This document shows positions 11,330-20,570 of a stretch of 64,000 nt of DNA, one piece after another. The notes beneath the pieces were generated by a model, which was not told the DNA's origin, did not search any database, and saw only the letters and a program-made list of their open reading frames with translations. Both the position numbers and the translations under genes were made by a program. How positions within the stretch are numbered: the first letter of the stretch is position 1; each line of letters opens with the position of its first letter. Origin of the DNA: Salinibacterium sp. (GTDB lineage Bacteria; Actinomycetota; Actinomycetes; Actinomycetales; Microbacteriaceae); assembly GCA_015234465.1 (NCBI GenBank), contig JADGNA010000023.1, forward strand, positions 186,001 to 250,000. Reading direction: 5' to 3'.

Positions 11330-12531
11330 CTGCCGCTGGGGAGTCGGCCGTGGAAACATCGCCGGCGCAGCGGGTCGTGCCGGCTTCGAAGGGTCAACTG
11401 CGCAGCATCGCAACCGCGCTGAACGGCACGCACAACTCGCTGGGCTTCATCCGCCTGGCGCTCGCGCTCCTGGTGATCGTCGATCACGCATTCGTTCTCG
11501 GCGGTTTCGGATTCAACCCCATCCACGAGCTCACGGGTGGTCAAGCCTCGCTCGGCAGCATCGCTGTGGCCGGATTCTTCGCTATCAGCGGATACCTGAT
11601 CGCCAAGAGTGGGCAGAGTGGGGATGTATTACAGTTCCTGTGGCGGCGCACCCTCCGTATCTTCCCGGCGTTCTGGACAGTGCTGGCGGTTACGGCGTTT
11701 GTGGTCGGGCCGGCGGTATGGATGATCGGCGGCAACAAGCTGGGGTCCTACTTCGCACTGGACGGGGACGGGCCGTTCGAATACCTGGCGCGCAACTGGA
11801 CGCTCTTCATCGGCGCTCATGGCATCAACGGCCTATTCCTCAATACTCCATACGGTTTGGTCTCGGGAATGAGCGAGATGAACGGCTCGCTCTGGACCCT
11901 CTCGTTGGAGTGGGCGTGCTACATGATGATCGCTGCGCTGATCGTGTTGAGCCTCCTCCGACAGGTGAAGATTGTCGTGCCACTTGTTGCGGGCCTGTTC
12001 CTCCTGGCGCAACTCGGCCTCTTTCCTCTTCCATCGAACGTTCCAGTCCTTTCGGTCCCGGCTTTCGCAGGTCTCGCCCTGGCCTTTCTAATCGGCGCAT
12101 CAATCGCGGTCTATTCGCACCGGGTCCCCTTCCACGATGGACTCGGGGTCCTCGCCGCCCTCGTCTTTGCCGGCACGTTGCGTTTCGGCGGGTTTGCGTG
12201 GTTGGGGACTGTCGCGGGCGTCTACTTCGTGCTGTATCTGGGGGCAAGACTCCCGCGGTGGCTGCAGTGGATCGGCTCGCGCAACGACTACTCGTATGGC
12301 ACCTACATCTATGGGTTCCTCGTGCAGCAGGTGCTGGCGAATTTCGGGTTACACGAATGGGGATATGCCGCCTACGTGGCACTCACCGTCGCGATCACGC
12401 TTCCTCTCGCCTGGCTTAGCTGGCATCTGATTGAGAAGCGCGCGATGGCGCTGAAGTCAAGGGGGCCGGGCCGGGGGATGCAGCATTGGGCACACAGGAT
12501 CCGTGGCAGGTGGCGCACACTCCGCGGCTAA
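11326..12531 (+). CDS. Acyltransferase family 3 (OafA/NodX-like) membrane protein
   Basis: LGFIRLALALLVIVDHAFVLGGFG...AVAGFFAISGYLIAKS...RRTLRIFPAFW...LSLEWACYM; GTGA overlap with upstream gene. Confidence 0.88.
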   Translation: MTAAGESAVETSPAQRVVPASKGQLRSIATALNGTHNSLGFIRLALALLVIVDHAFVLGGFGFNPIHELTGGQASLGSIAVAGFFAISGYLIAKSGQSGDVLQFLWRRTLRIFPAFWTVLAVTAFVVGPAVWMIGGNKLGSYFALDGDGPFEYLARNWTLFIGAHGINGLFLNTPYGLVSGMSEMNGSLWTLSLEWACYMMIAALIVLSLLRQVKIVVPLVAGLFLLAQLGLFPLPSNVPVLSVPAFAGLALAFLIGASIAVYSHRVPFHDGLGVLAALVFAGTLRFGGFAWLGTVAGVYFVLYLGARLPRWLQWIGSRNDYSYGTYIYGFLVQQVLANFGLHEWGYAAYVALTVAITLPLAWLSWHLIEKRAMALKSRGPGRGMQHWAHRIRGRWRTLRG

Positions 12532-12716
12532 CCCGGCGTCCCTGTCCGCGAGAGGCGCACGCTGCTCCGGGGAGCGCGAACAGGTGCCGCATTCCGGCGA
12601 AGCGGAACGGCGCCGACCGTCTCGGGGCGTGTCGAGGATGAGATGCGGCAGTAGACAGCCCAGTCGGTTAGCCTGTTGAGCGGCGTCGATCGGGCGACGC
12701 AGTAGGGGTCGGGGTT

Positions 12717-14378
12717 ATGCAGAAGATTGCTCGCGGTGCACGATTTGTGGCTGGAGTCGTGGCGATGGTGATCGTTGCATCCGGTCTCGCAGCAGCTCCG
12801 ATGGTGTTGTCCCCGGAACCGGCCCAGGCGGCGGACGCAAGCCAGTTCAACCCCGGCTACATCATCAGCGACGAGAACTTCTACAACGGCGCGGCCATGA
12901 CCGAAGCGCAGATCCAGTCTTTCCTCGCCAGCCGTGGTAGCGCGCTGGCAACTTACCGGACATCCGTCGGTAGCCGTGCGATCCGGCCCTCGGCCGATAT
13001 CCCCGGGCATATCTATTGCAACGCGTTCCAAGGAGGAAGCAACCTTCTCGCTTCAACGATCATCTACCGTGCGCAGGTGGCCTGCGGCGTCTCGGCCAGG
13101 GTGCTCTTGGTGACGCTGCAGAAGGAACGGAGCCTCATCAGTAAGGGGCCAGGCCAGGCAACTTCGGACGACTATCTCGTTGCTATGGGCTACGGATGTC
13201 CCGATACGGCGCCGTGCAGCGAGTTGTATTACGGCTTCGGCAACCAGATCTACATGGCGTCGCTGCAGTTCAAGTTCTACCAACGTGCTGAGAACGGCTT
13301 CAATTTTCGGCCCGGCGTGCGGCATGTGCAGTACAACCCGAACGCGGGCTGCGGCGGAGCCAACGTCAACATTGCCAACTGGGCCACGGCCGCCCTTTAC
13401 AACTACACGCCCTACCAGCCCAATGCGGCGGCTCTAGCGAATCTGTATGGGGCGGGTGATAATTGCTCGTCCTACGGGAACAGGAATTTCTGGGCGAACT
13501 ACACCGACTGGTTCGGCAGCCCGACCGCAGCTGCTGCTCCTGCCGGGAACCTGGAACTCGTCCGGTCGCTTTCTCCACGCACCGTGAATGTGGTGGGATG
13601 GGCGTTCACTTCCGGCAAGACAGTTCCGATAAGCATCCACGTCTATGTCGACGGGAAGTTTGTCAGCGGAGCTGCGGCCGACCAGCCAAGGAGTGACATC
13701 AAGAAGGCATACCCGTTCCAGGGCACCAACCACGGCTTTAACTACACACTCGGCGTAGGCGCAGGAACACACAACGTATGCGTATACGCGGTCGATGATG
13801 TCTCGACAGGCAGCGCCGCGTTGGGATGTAAACGAGTCGTCGTTGCCAAGCCAGCTCCCGTGTTCGAGGACGATTATCCGGCGGACCCTGCGACTGCTGT
13901 TCCCATTTACCGGTTCTGGAGTGGGGCCTACAACTCGCACTTCTACACCAAGAGCAAGGCCGAGCGTGACAAGCTCATCGCGACCAACCCGGCATGGAAG
14001 TATGAAGGTGCCGTGTATGGGGCCTTCTACGCGCCGACCGCCGGAGCGGTACCCGTCTACCGGTTCTGGAGTAGCGCGTACAGCGGGCACTTCTATACGA
14101 CGAGCATCGCAGAGCGCGACCAGGTCATCTCGGCGTACCCGGACAACGTCTGGCTCTATGAGGGAGTCGCCTACTACGTGTATCCCAAGAACTCCGCGGA
14201 GCCGAACACAAGGGTAGTGGCGCGGTTCTGGAGTGATACCTACCGACACCATTTCTACACAGCGGATGCGTCGGAGGCCCAGCATGTGAAGGCCACATCC
14301 CCGCCTCACATCTGGCGCTACGAGACTGACGACTTCCGGGTGCCGGTCGCGGTACCTCCCGCGTCACCGCTGCAGTAA
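12717..14378 (+). CDS. Secreted multidomain protein: signal peptide, conserved actinobacterial N-terminal domain, Ig-like GWAF domain, three C-terminal YRFWS/HFYT (DUF5648-like) repeats
   Basis: Signal MQKIARGARFVAGVVAMVIVASGLAAAPMVLSPEPAQA; YIISDENFYNGAAMTEAQIQSFLASRG...CGVSARVLLVTLQKERSLI; NVVGWAFTSGKTVPISIHVYVDGKFVSG; repeats VPIYRFWSGAYNSHFYTKSKAER, VPVYRFWSSAYSGHFYTTSIAER, RVVARFWSDTYRHHFYTADASEA. Confidence 0.85.
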   Translation: MQKIARGARFVAGVVAMVIVASGLAAAPMVLSPEPAQAADASQFNPGYIISDENFYNGAAMTEAQIQSFLASRGSALATYRTSVGSRAIRPSADIPGHIYCNAFQGGSNLLASTIIYRAQVACGVSARVLLVTLQKERSLISKGPGQATSDDYLVAMGYGCPDTAPCSELYYGFGNQIYMASLQFKFYQRAENGFNFRPGVRHVQYNPNAGCGGANVNIANWATAALYNYTPYQPNAAALANLYGAGDNCSSYGNRNFWANYTDWFGSPTAAAAPAGNLELVRSLSPRTVNVVGWAFTSGKTVPISIHVYVDGKFVSGAAADQPRSDIKKAYPFQGTNHGFNYTLGVGAGTHNVCVYAVDDVSTGSAALGCKRVVVAKPAPVFEDDYPADPATAVPIYRFWSGAYNSHFYTKSKAERDKLIATNPAWKYEGAVYGAFYAPTAGAVPVYRFWSSAYSGHFYTTSIAERDQVISAYPDNVWLYEGVAYYVYPKNSAEPNTRVVARFWSDTYRHHFYTADASEAQHVKATSPPHIWRYETDDFRVPVAVPPASPLQ

Positions 14379-14393
14379 GGACGGGGCGTGGAG

Positions 14394-16502
14394 TCAGCGA
14401 CCGAAGCGTTTCAGGACGCGTCGAAACGGTGATGCCGTGGCCGCGAGATTGCGGGCGAGAGTGAAGCTCCTACTGCTCAGGATATGAGCGTTCTCTCGCC
14501 GCAGCGCCTCGCTATGGCGGTGAGCAGGCTCCCAAACCAGAGCGATATCTCGGAGGTCTCGGCCTCGTCGCTCCAACCGCCCGAGATCGACTGGAGCGGC
14601 GAGCACGTCGGTGACGACGTCCCAGAGCTCCGCGTTGTACTCGTCGATCGTGCGGATGGATTGATTAACCGTCGGCGGAGTCGCCATGGCTCCGAGCACA
14701 GTGTCTGCGAGGGTCTGGAAATCTGAGAAGAACGTCACATCGGGGAGCTGCAGCTCTTCTACGACCTCGCGAGCGACTGCGGTGTCGAATGCAATGACCT
14801 TCTTGCCGCGTTGGGCGGCCTCGACGAGCGGGAGGCCGAACCCTTCGTATGCGGAGGCGGTGACGATGATTTCGGCGCCAGAGTAGAGCACATCCAGATC
14901 TTCGTCGCGGAGCTGTCCCGCTGGCAGAATCCTCGCCCATGGGTGAGATTCGGCCATCGCCTCGTCACCCAATGCCACGACTGGGATACCGAGACCCTGC
15001 AGCGCGGCCAGGGCGGGCAGCACCTGCTTGTGCTTGAAACGGTTGCCCAGCACGAGCACACAGCCATCGCTGGAGGGCGAGTCGGCCGAGGGCCCAGGTG
15101 TGCTCGCGGCGGGCAGGGCAGCCCCCTGATGGATCACGCGGACCCGCTCGGAGGGCACCAATTCAAGTTCGGGGAGGAGATCTACTGCATCCTGCCAGGT
15201 CGTGCGACTGATCGCCACGACCTGGTCGGCCAGCTCGATTGCCTTGCGCACGACCACCGGCTTTGATGGCGTTACGCAGCGGAATTCCCACGAGCGGAGC
15301 GCGATGACATCGAGGTAAGTGACGACCCAGCGTGCGCAGTGCCGGTGAAGTCGCATTAACTGATCGAGCTGTGTAACCGGCGACACCGCGATGCCGATAT
15401 CGAAGACCTCATCGACGCCGCCCCGAGGGAGGATCCGGAAGCCGAATCTGGTGAGATCGAAGAACGACACTGCAGCATCCTCAGCGACGACAGTGACCTC
15501 GACTCCGGCTGTGTCGCCGAGTGCCGCTACGTGTTCGAGAAACGATATTGCGTTTCGCGCTGAGCCGTCGTGGCTCGGTGTCAGATGCAGGAGGTCCACA
15601 AGAGCCTTCGCTCGACGAGGCTCGGGCCGCGGCACCAACACATCGGCGAATCGATCGATCGCGGAGTAGCCATTTTCGATGAACTCCGTCACGGCTTGGA
15701 GATAGAAGGGGTAGCGCGCACGCAACACCCGTGAGTTCTTTTGCTCCAGAGCCGCCCTCTGAGCGTCTCCGAAGCTTGTGCTGCCCACGTGGAAGACGAA
15801 GGCATGATTGGCGATGAGCGCCGAGTACCCGAGCGCATTCACTCGAAGACAGAAGTCATTCTCCTCGTTGTAGCCCTGACCGAACACTTCGTCGAACAGC
15901 CCGTGGTTGTCGATGATTGAGCGTCGCACCAAGAAGCAGAACCCAATAGCGACGGGGGCCACGTAGTAGCGAGGCAATGATGGCGCCAGCTGACTGAAGA
16001 CTTTGTGTGACCTTTTGGCGTCTCTTGGCTCGCCGACCCAGGCCTGGAAGAAGGGGATCGTAGCGATTGTCGCGTCATTGCTTCTCGGGCATACGACGCC
16101 GTGATGTTCGGATAGAGCAAGGACTTCGCGGAGCTCGTCGAGCGCACCTGCTGTCACTCTGGTATCGCTGTTGAGGAGGAGTATGTCGTTGCCGCTCGTG
16201 TCCAGTTCGTAGGCAGCACGGTTGCACGTGCGCACGAATCCGAGATTCTGCGGGTTGCGCTCGTACCGGAATCCCGGCTTCCCGTGGATCATCCCGCGAA
16301 GACCGGCCTCGATCTCATCCGCCTCCGGCCCGCAGTCGTTGACCAGGAGGACGTCGTAGGTCTCAGGATTCGCGTGCTCCATGAGCGAGATGACACATTC
16401 ACGCAATGACGGCCAGTCACCGTAGACGGGAACGACAACCGTGACCCGGCCAGTGACTGATGGGATGGGACGAGTCACGCTCAAGCCGCACGATCCTTCC
16501 AT
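14394..16502 (-). CDS. Bifunctional glycosyltransferase: N-terminal GT2 plus C-terminal GT4-like domain (GTG start at 16478 also possible)
   Basis: VTVVVPVYGDWPSLRECVISL...LLNSDTRVT...FCFLVRRSIIDNHGLFDEVFGQGYNEENDFCLR; then VLVLGNRFKHKQVLPAL...IIVTASAYEGFGLPLVEAAQRGKKVIAFD. Confidence 0.85.
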   Translation of the reverse strand: MEGSCGLSVTRPIPSVTGRVTVVVPVYGDWPSLRECVISLMEHANPETYDVLLVNDCGPEADEIEAGLRGMIHGKPGFRYERNPQNLGFVRTCNRAAYELDTSGNDILLLNSDTRVTAGALDELREVLALSEHHGVVCPRSNDATIATIPFFQAWVGEPRDAKRSHKVFSQLAPSLPRYYVAPVAIGFCFLVRRSIIDNHGLFDEVFGQGYNEENDFCLRVNALGYSALIANHAFVFHVGSTSFGDAQRAALEQKNSRVLRARYPFYLQAVTEFIENGYSAIDRFADVLVPRPEPRRAKALVDLLHLTPSHDGSARNAISFLEHVAALGDTAGVEVTVVAEDAAVSFFDLTRFGFRILPRGGVDEVFDIGIAVSPVTQLDQLMRLHRHCARWVVTYLDVIALRSWEFRCVTPSKPVVVRKAIELADQVVAISRTTWQDAVDLLPELELVPSERVRVIHQGAALPAASTPGPSADSPSSDGCVLVLGNRFKHKQVLPALAALQGLGIPVVALGDEAMAESHPWARILPAGQLRDEDLDVLYSGAEIIVTASAYEGFGLPLVEAAQRGKKVIAFDTAVAREVVEELQLPDVTFFSDFQTLADTVLGAMATPPTVNQSIRTIDEYNAELWDVVTDVLAAPVDLGRLERRGRDLRDIALVWEPAHRHSEALRRENAHILSSRSFTLARNLAATASPFRRVLKRFGR

Positions 16503-16568
16503 AAATGGTCGATCAAGCCTATCGCCGGGTTCGGCATTGCTGTCTCGAATCCTGTCTAGTCTTGGGGG

Positions 16569-17921
16569 GTGAGAATTCTGGTCTTGTCGCACAGCTCTGC
16601 TGTCGACAATCTCGGCGGTGCCGAGCGCGCACTGCTCGAGTTGCTCGATGGGTGGCGATCCGCCGAGCCCTCACTGGATCCCTTTGTCGTGTCGCGGGCG
16701 CCGGAGGGCCATCTTCAGCCGGAACTCGACCGGCGAGGCATCCCTTGGATGAACCTCGAGTTCGAGTCCTGGGTGCGACACCGAAGGGTCACAGACGCGG
16801 AAGCGCTCTATCACGCGGCAAAAGTCGATTTCGCTGCCGTGCGCTCGCTGGAGAGACTCATACGTGAGTTCGAGCCGCGCTTGGTCATCACGAACACCAT
16901 CGTCGCCCCGTGGGCAGCGATTGCAGCAAAACTCGTCGGTGTTCCACATGTGTGGTTGGCACACGAGTTCGGAACCGGACACGAGTTTCAGCTGCCGCGC
17001 GAAGCCGTATTCACCGACATCGGCCTACTCTCCGACGCTGTTGTCGCTAGCTCCCGCGCACTCGCAGAACACCTCGCCCAGTGGGTGCCCCGCGAGCAGT
17101 TGGAGGTGCTTTATCCGAACCTGCAACCAGTTTCAGCCGAGCGGCAACTTAGCCAAGCGTCATGGCCTTTTCCCCCGCGCAGCGACGCGCTCAAGGCAGT
17201 GTGTGTAGGGCGCATCTCAGAATCGAAGGGCCAGAGGCGACTGGTCCGCGCGGTGGCGAAACTGGCGGCTGAAGGGATACATGTGCAGGCGGCGCTCGTT
17301 GGATCGTGGGTTGAACGCGAGCGAGCGGCGATCGAAGCTATGGTCCGCGCAGAAGACCTTGGCGGTCGAATCGCCTTCGTGGGCGAAGTCGACGACCCTT
17401 CCGGATACTTCGAGGCAGCGGATGTCGCCGTAGTCGCGTCCGACAGCGAGGGATTCGGGCGCGTGACTGTGGAAGCGATGGCAATGGGCGTGCCGGTCAT
17501 CGGGGCAAATACAGGGGCCAACGTCGAGCTCATCACTCACGGAGAAACAGGACGACTTTTCGATCTGAGCGACGATGCGAGTCTCGCTTCAGCCCTTCGC
17601 CACTATTCGACTGATCGAGTTGCCCTGGTAGAGAACGGGCGAGCCGCTCGCTCGACGCTCCTCGAGAATCTAGCCAGCCGCCATCAACTCTCGGACTTGC
17701 TTCCTCGGCTCCACGCTGTCGCCGAGTCTGGTTCGGCTCCCGTGTCGAAGATCCCCAGCATCATGATGTCCTGGTTGTCTCTGCCTGATACCGCCTTAGA
17801 AATCATCGAGAAATCCGGCGCGATGATCGACCCACGAACCTCGCGCACCTGGCGGATAGGTAGCCTCGCTCTAGCGATACCGCGACGGTTGCTCCGCACG
17901 CTGCGAGGTAGGGCGCGATGA
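16569..17921 (+). CDS. Glycosyltransferase family 4 (tandem paralog A)
   Basis: VRILVLSHSSAVDNLGGAERALLELLDGW...VGRISESKGQRRLVRAVAKL...VVASDSEGFGRVTVEAMAMGVPVIGANTGANVELI. Confidence 0.9.
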   Translation: MRILVLSHSSAVDNLGGAERALLELLDGWRSAEPSLDPFVVSRAPEGHLQPELDRRGIPWMNLEFESWVRHRRVTDAEALYHAAKVDFAAVRSLERLIREFEPRLVITNTIVAPWAAIAAKLVGVPHVWLAHEFGTGHEFQLPREAVFTDIGLLSDAVVASSRALAEHLAQWVPREQLEVLYPNLQPVSAERQLSQASWPFPPRSDALKAVCVGRISESKGQRRLVRAVAKLAAEGIHVQAALVGSWVERERAAIEAMVRAEDLGGRIAFVGEVDDPSGYFEAADVAVVASDSEGFGRVTVEAMAMGVPVIGANTGANVELITHGETGRLFDLSDDASLASALRHYSTDRVALVENGRAARSTLLENLASRHQLSDLLPRLHAVAESGSAPVSKIPSIMMSWLSLPDTALEIIEKSGAMIDPRTSRTWRIGSLALAIPRRLLRTLRGRAR

Positions 17922-19279
17922 AGGTCGTGCTCGTCTCTCATAGTTCGGCGGTCGACAATCTCGGAGGTGCTGAGCTCACTCTGCTCCACCTGATCGATGA
18001 GTGGCGCCGGCTGCGCAATGACGTCGAGTTCTTCGTTATCGCGCGCACGCCGACGGGACTTCTACAAGGAGAACTCGACCAACGGTCTGTGTCGCACGAG
18101 TCGATCGACTTCGACTCCTGGGTACTTCCGCTCGTGCGCGAAGTACCGTTCCAAGTGCTTTGGACAGCGCGCATGGATTCCCAGGCTGTCGCGCGTATGG
18201 CGGAGTTGATCGATGAGTTCGCCGGCGACATCGTTGTGTCGAACACTATTGTGTCTCCCTGGGGCGCGCTCGCCGCTCGGTCACTCGGGCTGCCCCACGT
18301 GTGGATGGTTCACGAGTATGGCGATCTCGATCATGGGCTCGGGTTCCGTCTGGGGCGGGACCGGACGTTTGAGGACATCGGCATACTGTCCGATGTCGTC
18401 GTGGCCAACTCCGAGGCCGTCAGGAACCATGTGTCGCAATGGGTTCCCTCAGACAAGCTCGCGATCGCATACCCCCCGATCGACCTCGAGCGTGCCCGCC
18501 GGCTCGCACGCAGCGTCTCCCCTGAAGTGCCGACGACGGAGCTTCGTGTCGTCATGGTGGGCAGGCTCGCTCCATCCAAGGGCCAATGGCGGCTTCTGCG
18601 GGCAATGGCGACGCTTCGCACCGAAGGAGTCCCCATCCGGGCGACGATTGTTGGAGGGCTCGAATCGGAGGATGCCCGGCAGATCGTCACGCTGGCAGAC
18701 ACGCTGGGTCTGAGTGATGCAGTTGACTTCGTTGGCGAGACCGACAATCCGTTTCGGTTCATCGCGGCGGCGGATGTCGGAGTGACCGCTTCTGACAGTG
18801 AGGCATTCGGTCGAGTAACCGTCGAGTACCTCGCGCTGGGACTCCCCGTGATCGCAACCGACGCAGGGGCCAACCCGGAACTCGTAGAGCACGGCGTGAC
18901 TGGCTGGCTCTTCGACGCGCATGCACCGGATGGGCTTACAGACGCGCTCCGTGAAGCTCATTCCGACAGGGATGAGGTCCTGCGGCGGGGGACTGCTGCT
19001 CGGCGGCGCGTCGAAGAAGGGCTTGCCCACGCCTACCCGTTGGAGCCCCTCATTTCTCGCGTCGAGGAACTGAAGGTCCAGGGCGCCAGGGCCATGGTGC
19101 GCCTTCCGAACATCACACGCGAATGGCTCGAATTGCCCCTCGTCGTGGAGCGCTATCTTGCCGACATGCATCTCATCCGTTCAGCCGCACACGCGTCGAT
19201 GACGTGGCGTCTGGGGCGACTCATTACCGTCCCGCTGCGTTTTGCAGCACGTCTGAAGCGGGGGCGTCGTGGTGCATGA
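17918..19279 (+). CDS. Glycosyltransferase family 4 (tandem paralog B)
   Basis: MKVVLVSHSSAVDNLGGAELTLLHLIDEW...MVGRLAPSKGQWRLLRAMATL...VTASDSEAFGRVTVEYLALGLPVIATDAGANPELV; ATGA overlap with paralog A. Confidence 0.9.
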   Translation: MKVVLVSHSSAVDNLGGAELTLLHLIDEWRRLRNDVEFFVIARTPTGLLQGELDQRSVSHESIDFDSWVLPLVREVPFQVLWTARMDSQAVARMAELIDEFAGDIVVSNTIVSPWGALAARSLGLPHVWMVHEYGDLDHGLGFRLGRDRTFEDIGILSDVVVANSEAVRNHVSQWVPSDKLAIAYPPIDLERARRLARSVSPEVPTTELRVVMVGRLAPSKGQWRLLRAMATLRTEGVPIRATIVGGLESEDARQIVTLADTLGLSDAVDFVGETDNPFRFIAAADVGVTASDSEAFGRVTVEYLALGLPVIATDAGANPELVEHGVTGWLFDAHAPDGLTDALREAHSDRDEVLRRGTAARRRVEEGLAHAYPLEPLISRVEELKVQGARAMVRLPNITREWLELPLVVERYLADMHLIRSAAHASMTWRLGRLITVPLRFAARLKRGRRGA

Positions 19280-20570
19280 ATCCAACGATGTGAAGCCACG
19301 CCGCGCCTTCCCTTTGCGGCGGGAGGCGCCCTTCATGCTCCTCGTAATGCTCGGAGTGGTGCTACTCGCTCCACCGGAGGCCATCTCGTCGTATTATTCG
19401 GTATTGTCCGCGTCCGTGGTCCTTGCGCTTCTCGCGGCTATGGCGGCATGGCTTCGCCGTCTCGAGGCGGCAGCGGTGGCGATACCTACGGCGTTGGCAC
19501 TGCTGGTGGCATTGATGTTCGCTTCAACCTTGTGGAGTTCGGCATCTTGGTTCACCCTTCGCGATTCCGTCACGTTCCTCTGTCTGACCATCGCAGCCTG
19601 GCTGATCGTGAAGCACACGAGCCTGCAATCCATCGCCGTAGGCGTGGTGGGCGCTGGTCTCCTTGTGTTGGCCGCCTCAGGTGTTCTTCTGATCGTCGAT
19701 CCAATGCTGGCTCTCGAACGTTCGGCCGGCTCGTTTGAGTACGACGCTTTTCAGGGCATCTACGCCAACCGCAACTTGTTTGGACTCGTGCTCCTCGGGT
19801 GTATCCCGGCAGTGCTCGCGGTCGAGATTCCGGGCAGAGGCGCCTTGGTTTGGCGTGCGTTGTTGCTCGTTACGTTTGTTGGCGCGATCGCTGCGAGTAG
19901 GTCAACAACTAGTTTGATAATCGCGATATTGGTGATCATTGCGGCGGTCGCAATGGGGCTAGCTCGTCGTTCCCGCATTGGCGCGCTGGCTGTCGCTGGG
20001 GCCGCTATTGGGGCAGCTATCGTCGCGGCCACGAACTGGACTCTCGTCCTGAGCCTCTTCGGCAAGAACTCCACGCTCACTGGGCGTGTGGAGATCTGGG
20101 CCGGTCTCATCGATGTCTTCCGAGGCTCGCCTGTTATCGGAGCAGGGTTCCTGCGGGAGTGGCCGGGGGGATCAACTCAGGCGATGGCGGTTGCCGAGCG
20201 GATGAACGGCGTGCATTTCGCGCACGGGCATAACGAACTGTTGTCTTGGCTGGCAGGGTTGGGCGTCATCGGCGTCATCCTGGTGCTCGCCGTGTACGCG
20301 AGCAACTACTGGGCAGGCTGGCTGGTGTACCGCAACCGCCTGATTCCCGCATCCGCGTGGCTCGTGCTTACGATGGTGATGATCAATGGCCGTGGCTTAA
20401 CCGAAACGAGCGAGAGCAGCGCCAATGGCTGGTTCCTGTTCGCGCTGGTGGCGTTCGCAAGCATCCGCTACGTCGAGACGAGTGGTCGGCGCACTCCACG
20501 GATGGTTGCCTTCCCCGTCATGGGCAAACGCCGCGATCAGCTCGCAGCTGTTGATCCGATCGCGACGTAG
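19269..20570 (+). CDS. O-antigen ligase/polymerase-like multi-TM protein
   Basis: Multiple TM segments; LERSAGSFEYDAFQGIYANRNLFGLVLLGCIPAV and NSTLTGRVEIWAGLIDVFRGSPVIGAGF...GVHFAHGHNELLSWLAGLG are Wzy/WaaL-type motifs. Confidence 0.85.
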   Translation: MVHESNDVKPRRAFPLRREAPFMLLVMLGVVLLAPPEAISSYYSVLSASVVLALLAAMAAWLRRLEAAAVAIPTALALLVALMFASTLWSSASWFTLRDSVTFLCLTIAAWLIVKHTSLQSIAVGVVGAGLLVLAASGVLLIVDPMLALERSAGSFEYDAFQGIYANRNLFGLVLLGCIPAVLAVEIPGRGALVWRALLLVTFVGAIAASRSTTSLIIAILVIIAAVAMGLARRSRIGALAVAGAAIGAAIVAATNWTLVLSLFGKNSTLTGRVEIWAGLIDVFRGSPVIGAGFLREWPGGSTQAMAVAERMNGVHFAHGHNELLSWLAGLGVIGVILVLAVYASNYWAGWLVYRNRLIPASAWLVLTMVMINGRGLTETSESSANGWFLFALVAFASIRYVETSGRRTPRMVAFPVMGKRRDQLAAVDPIAT

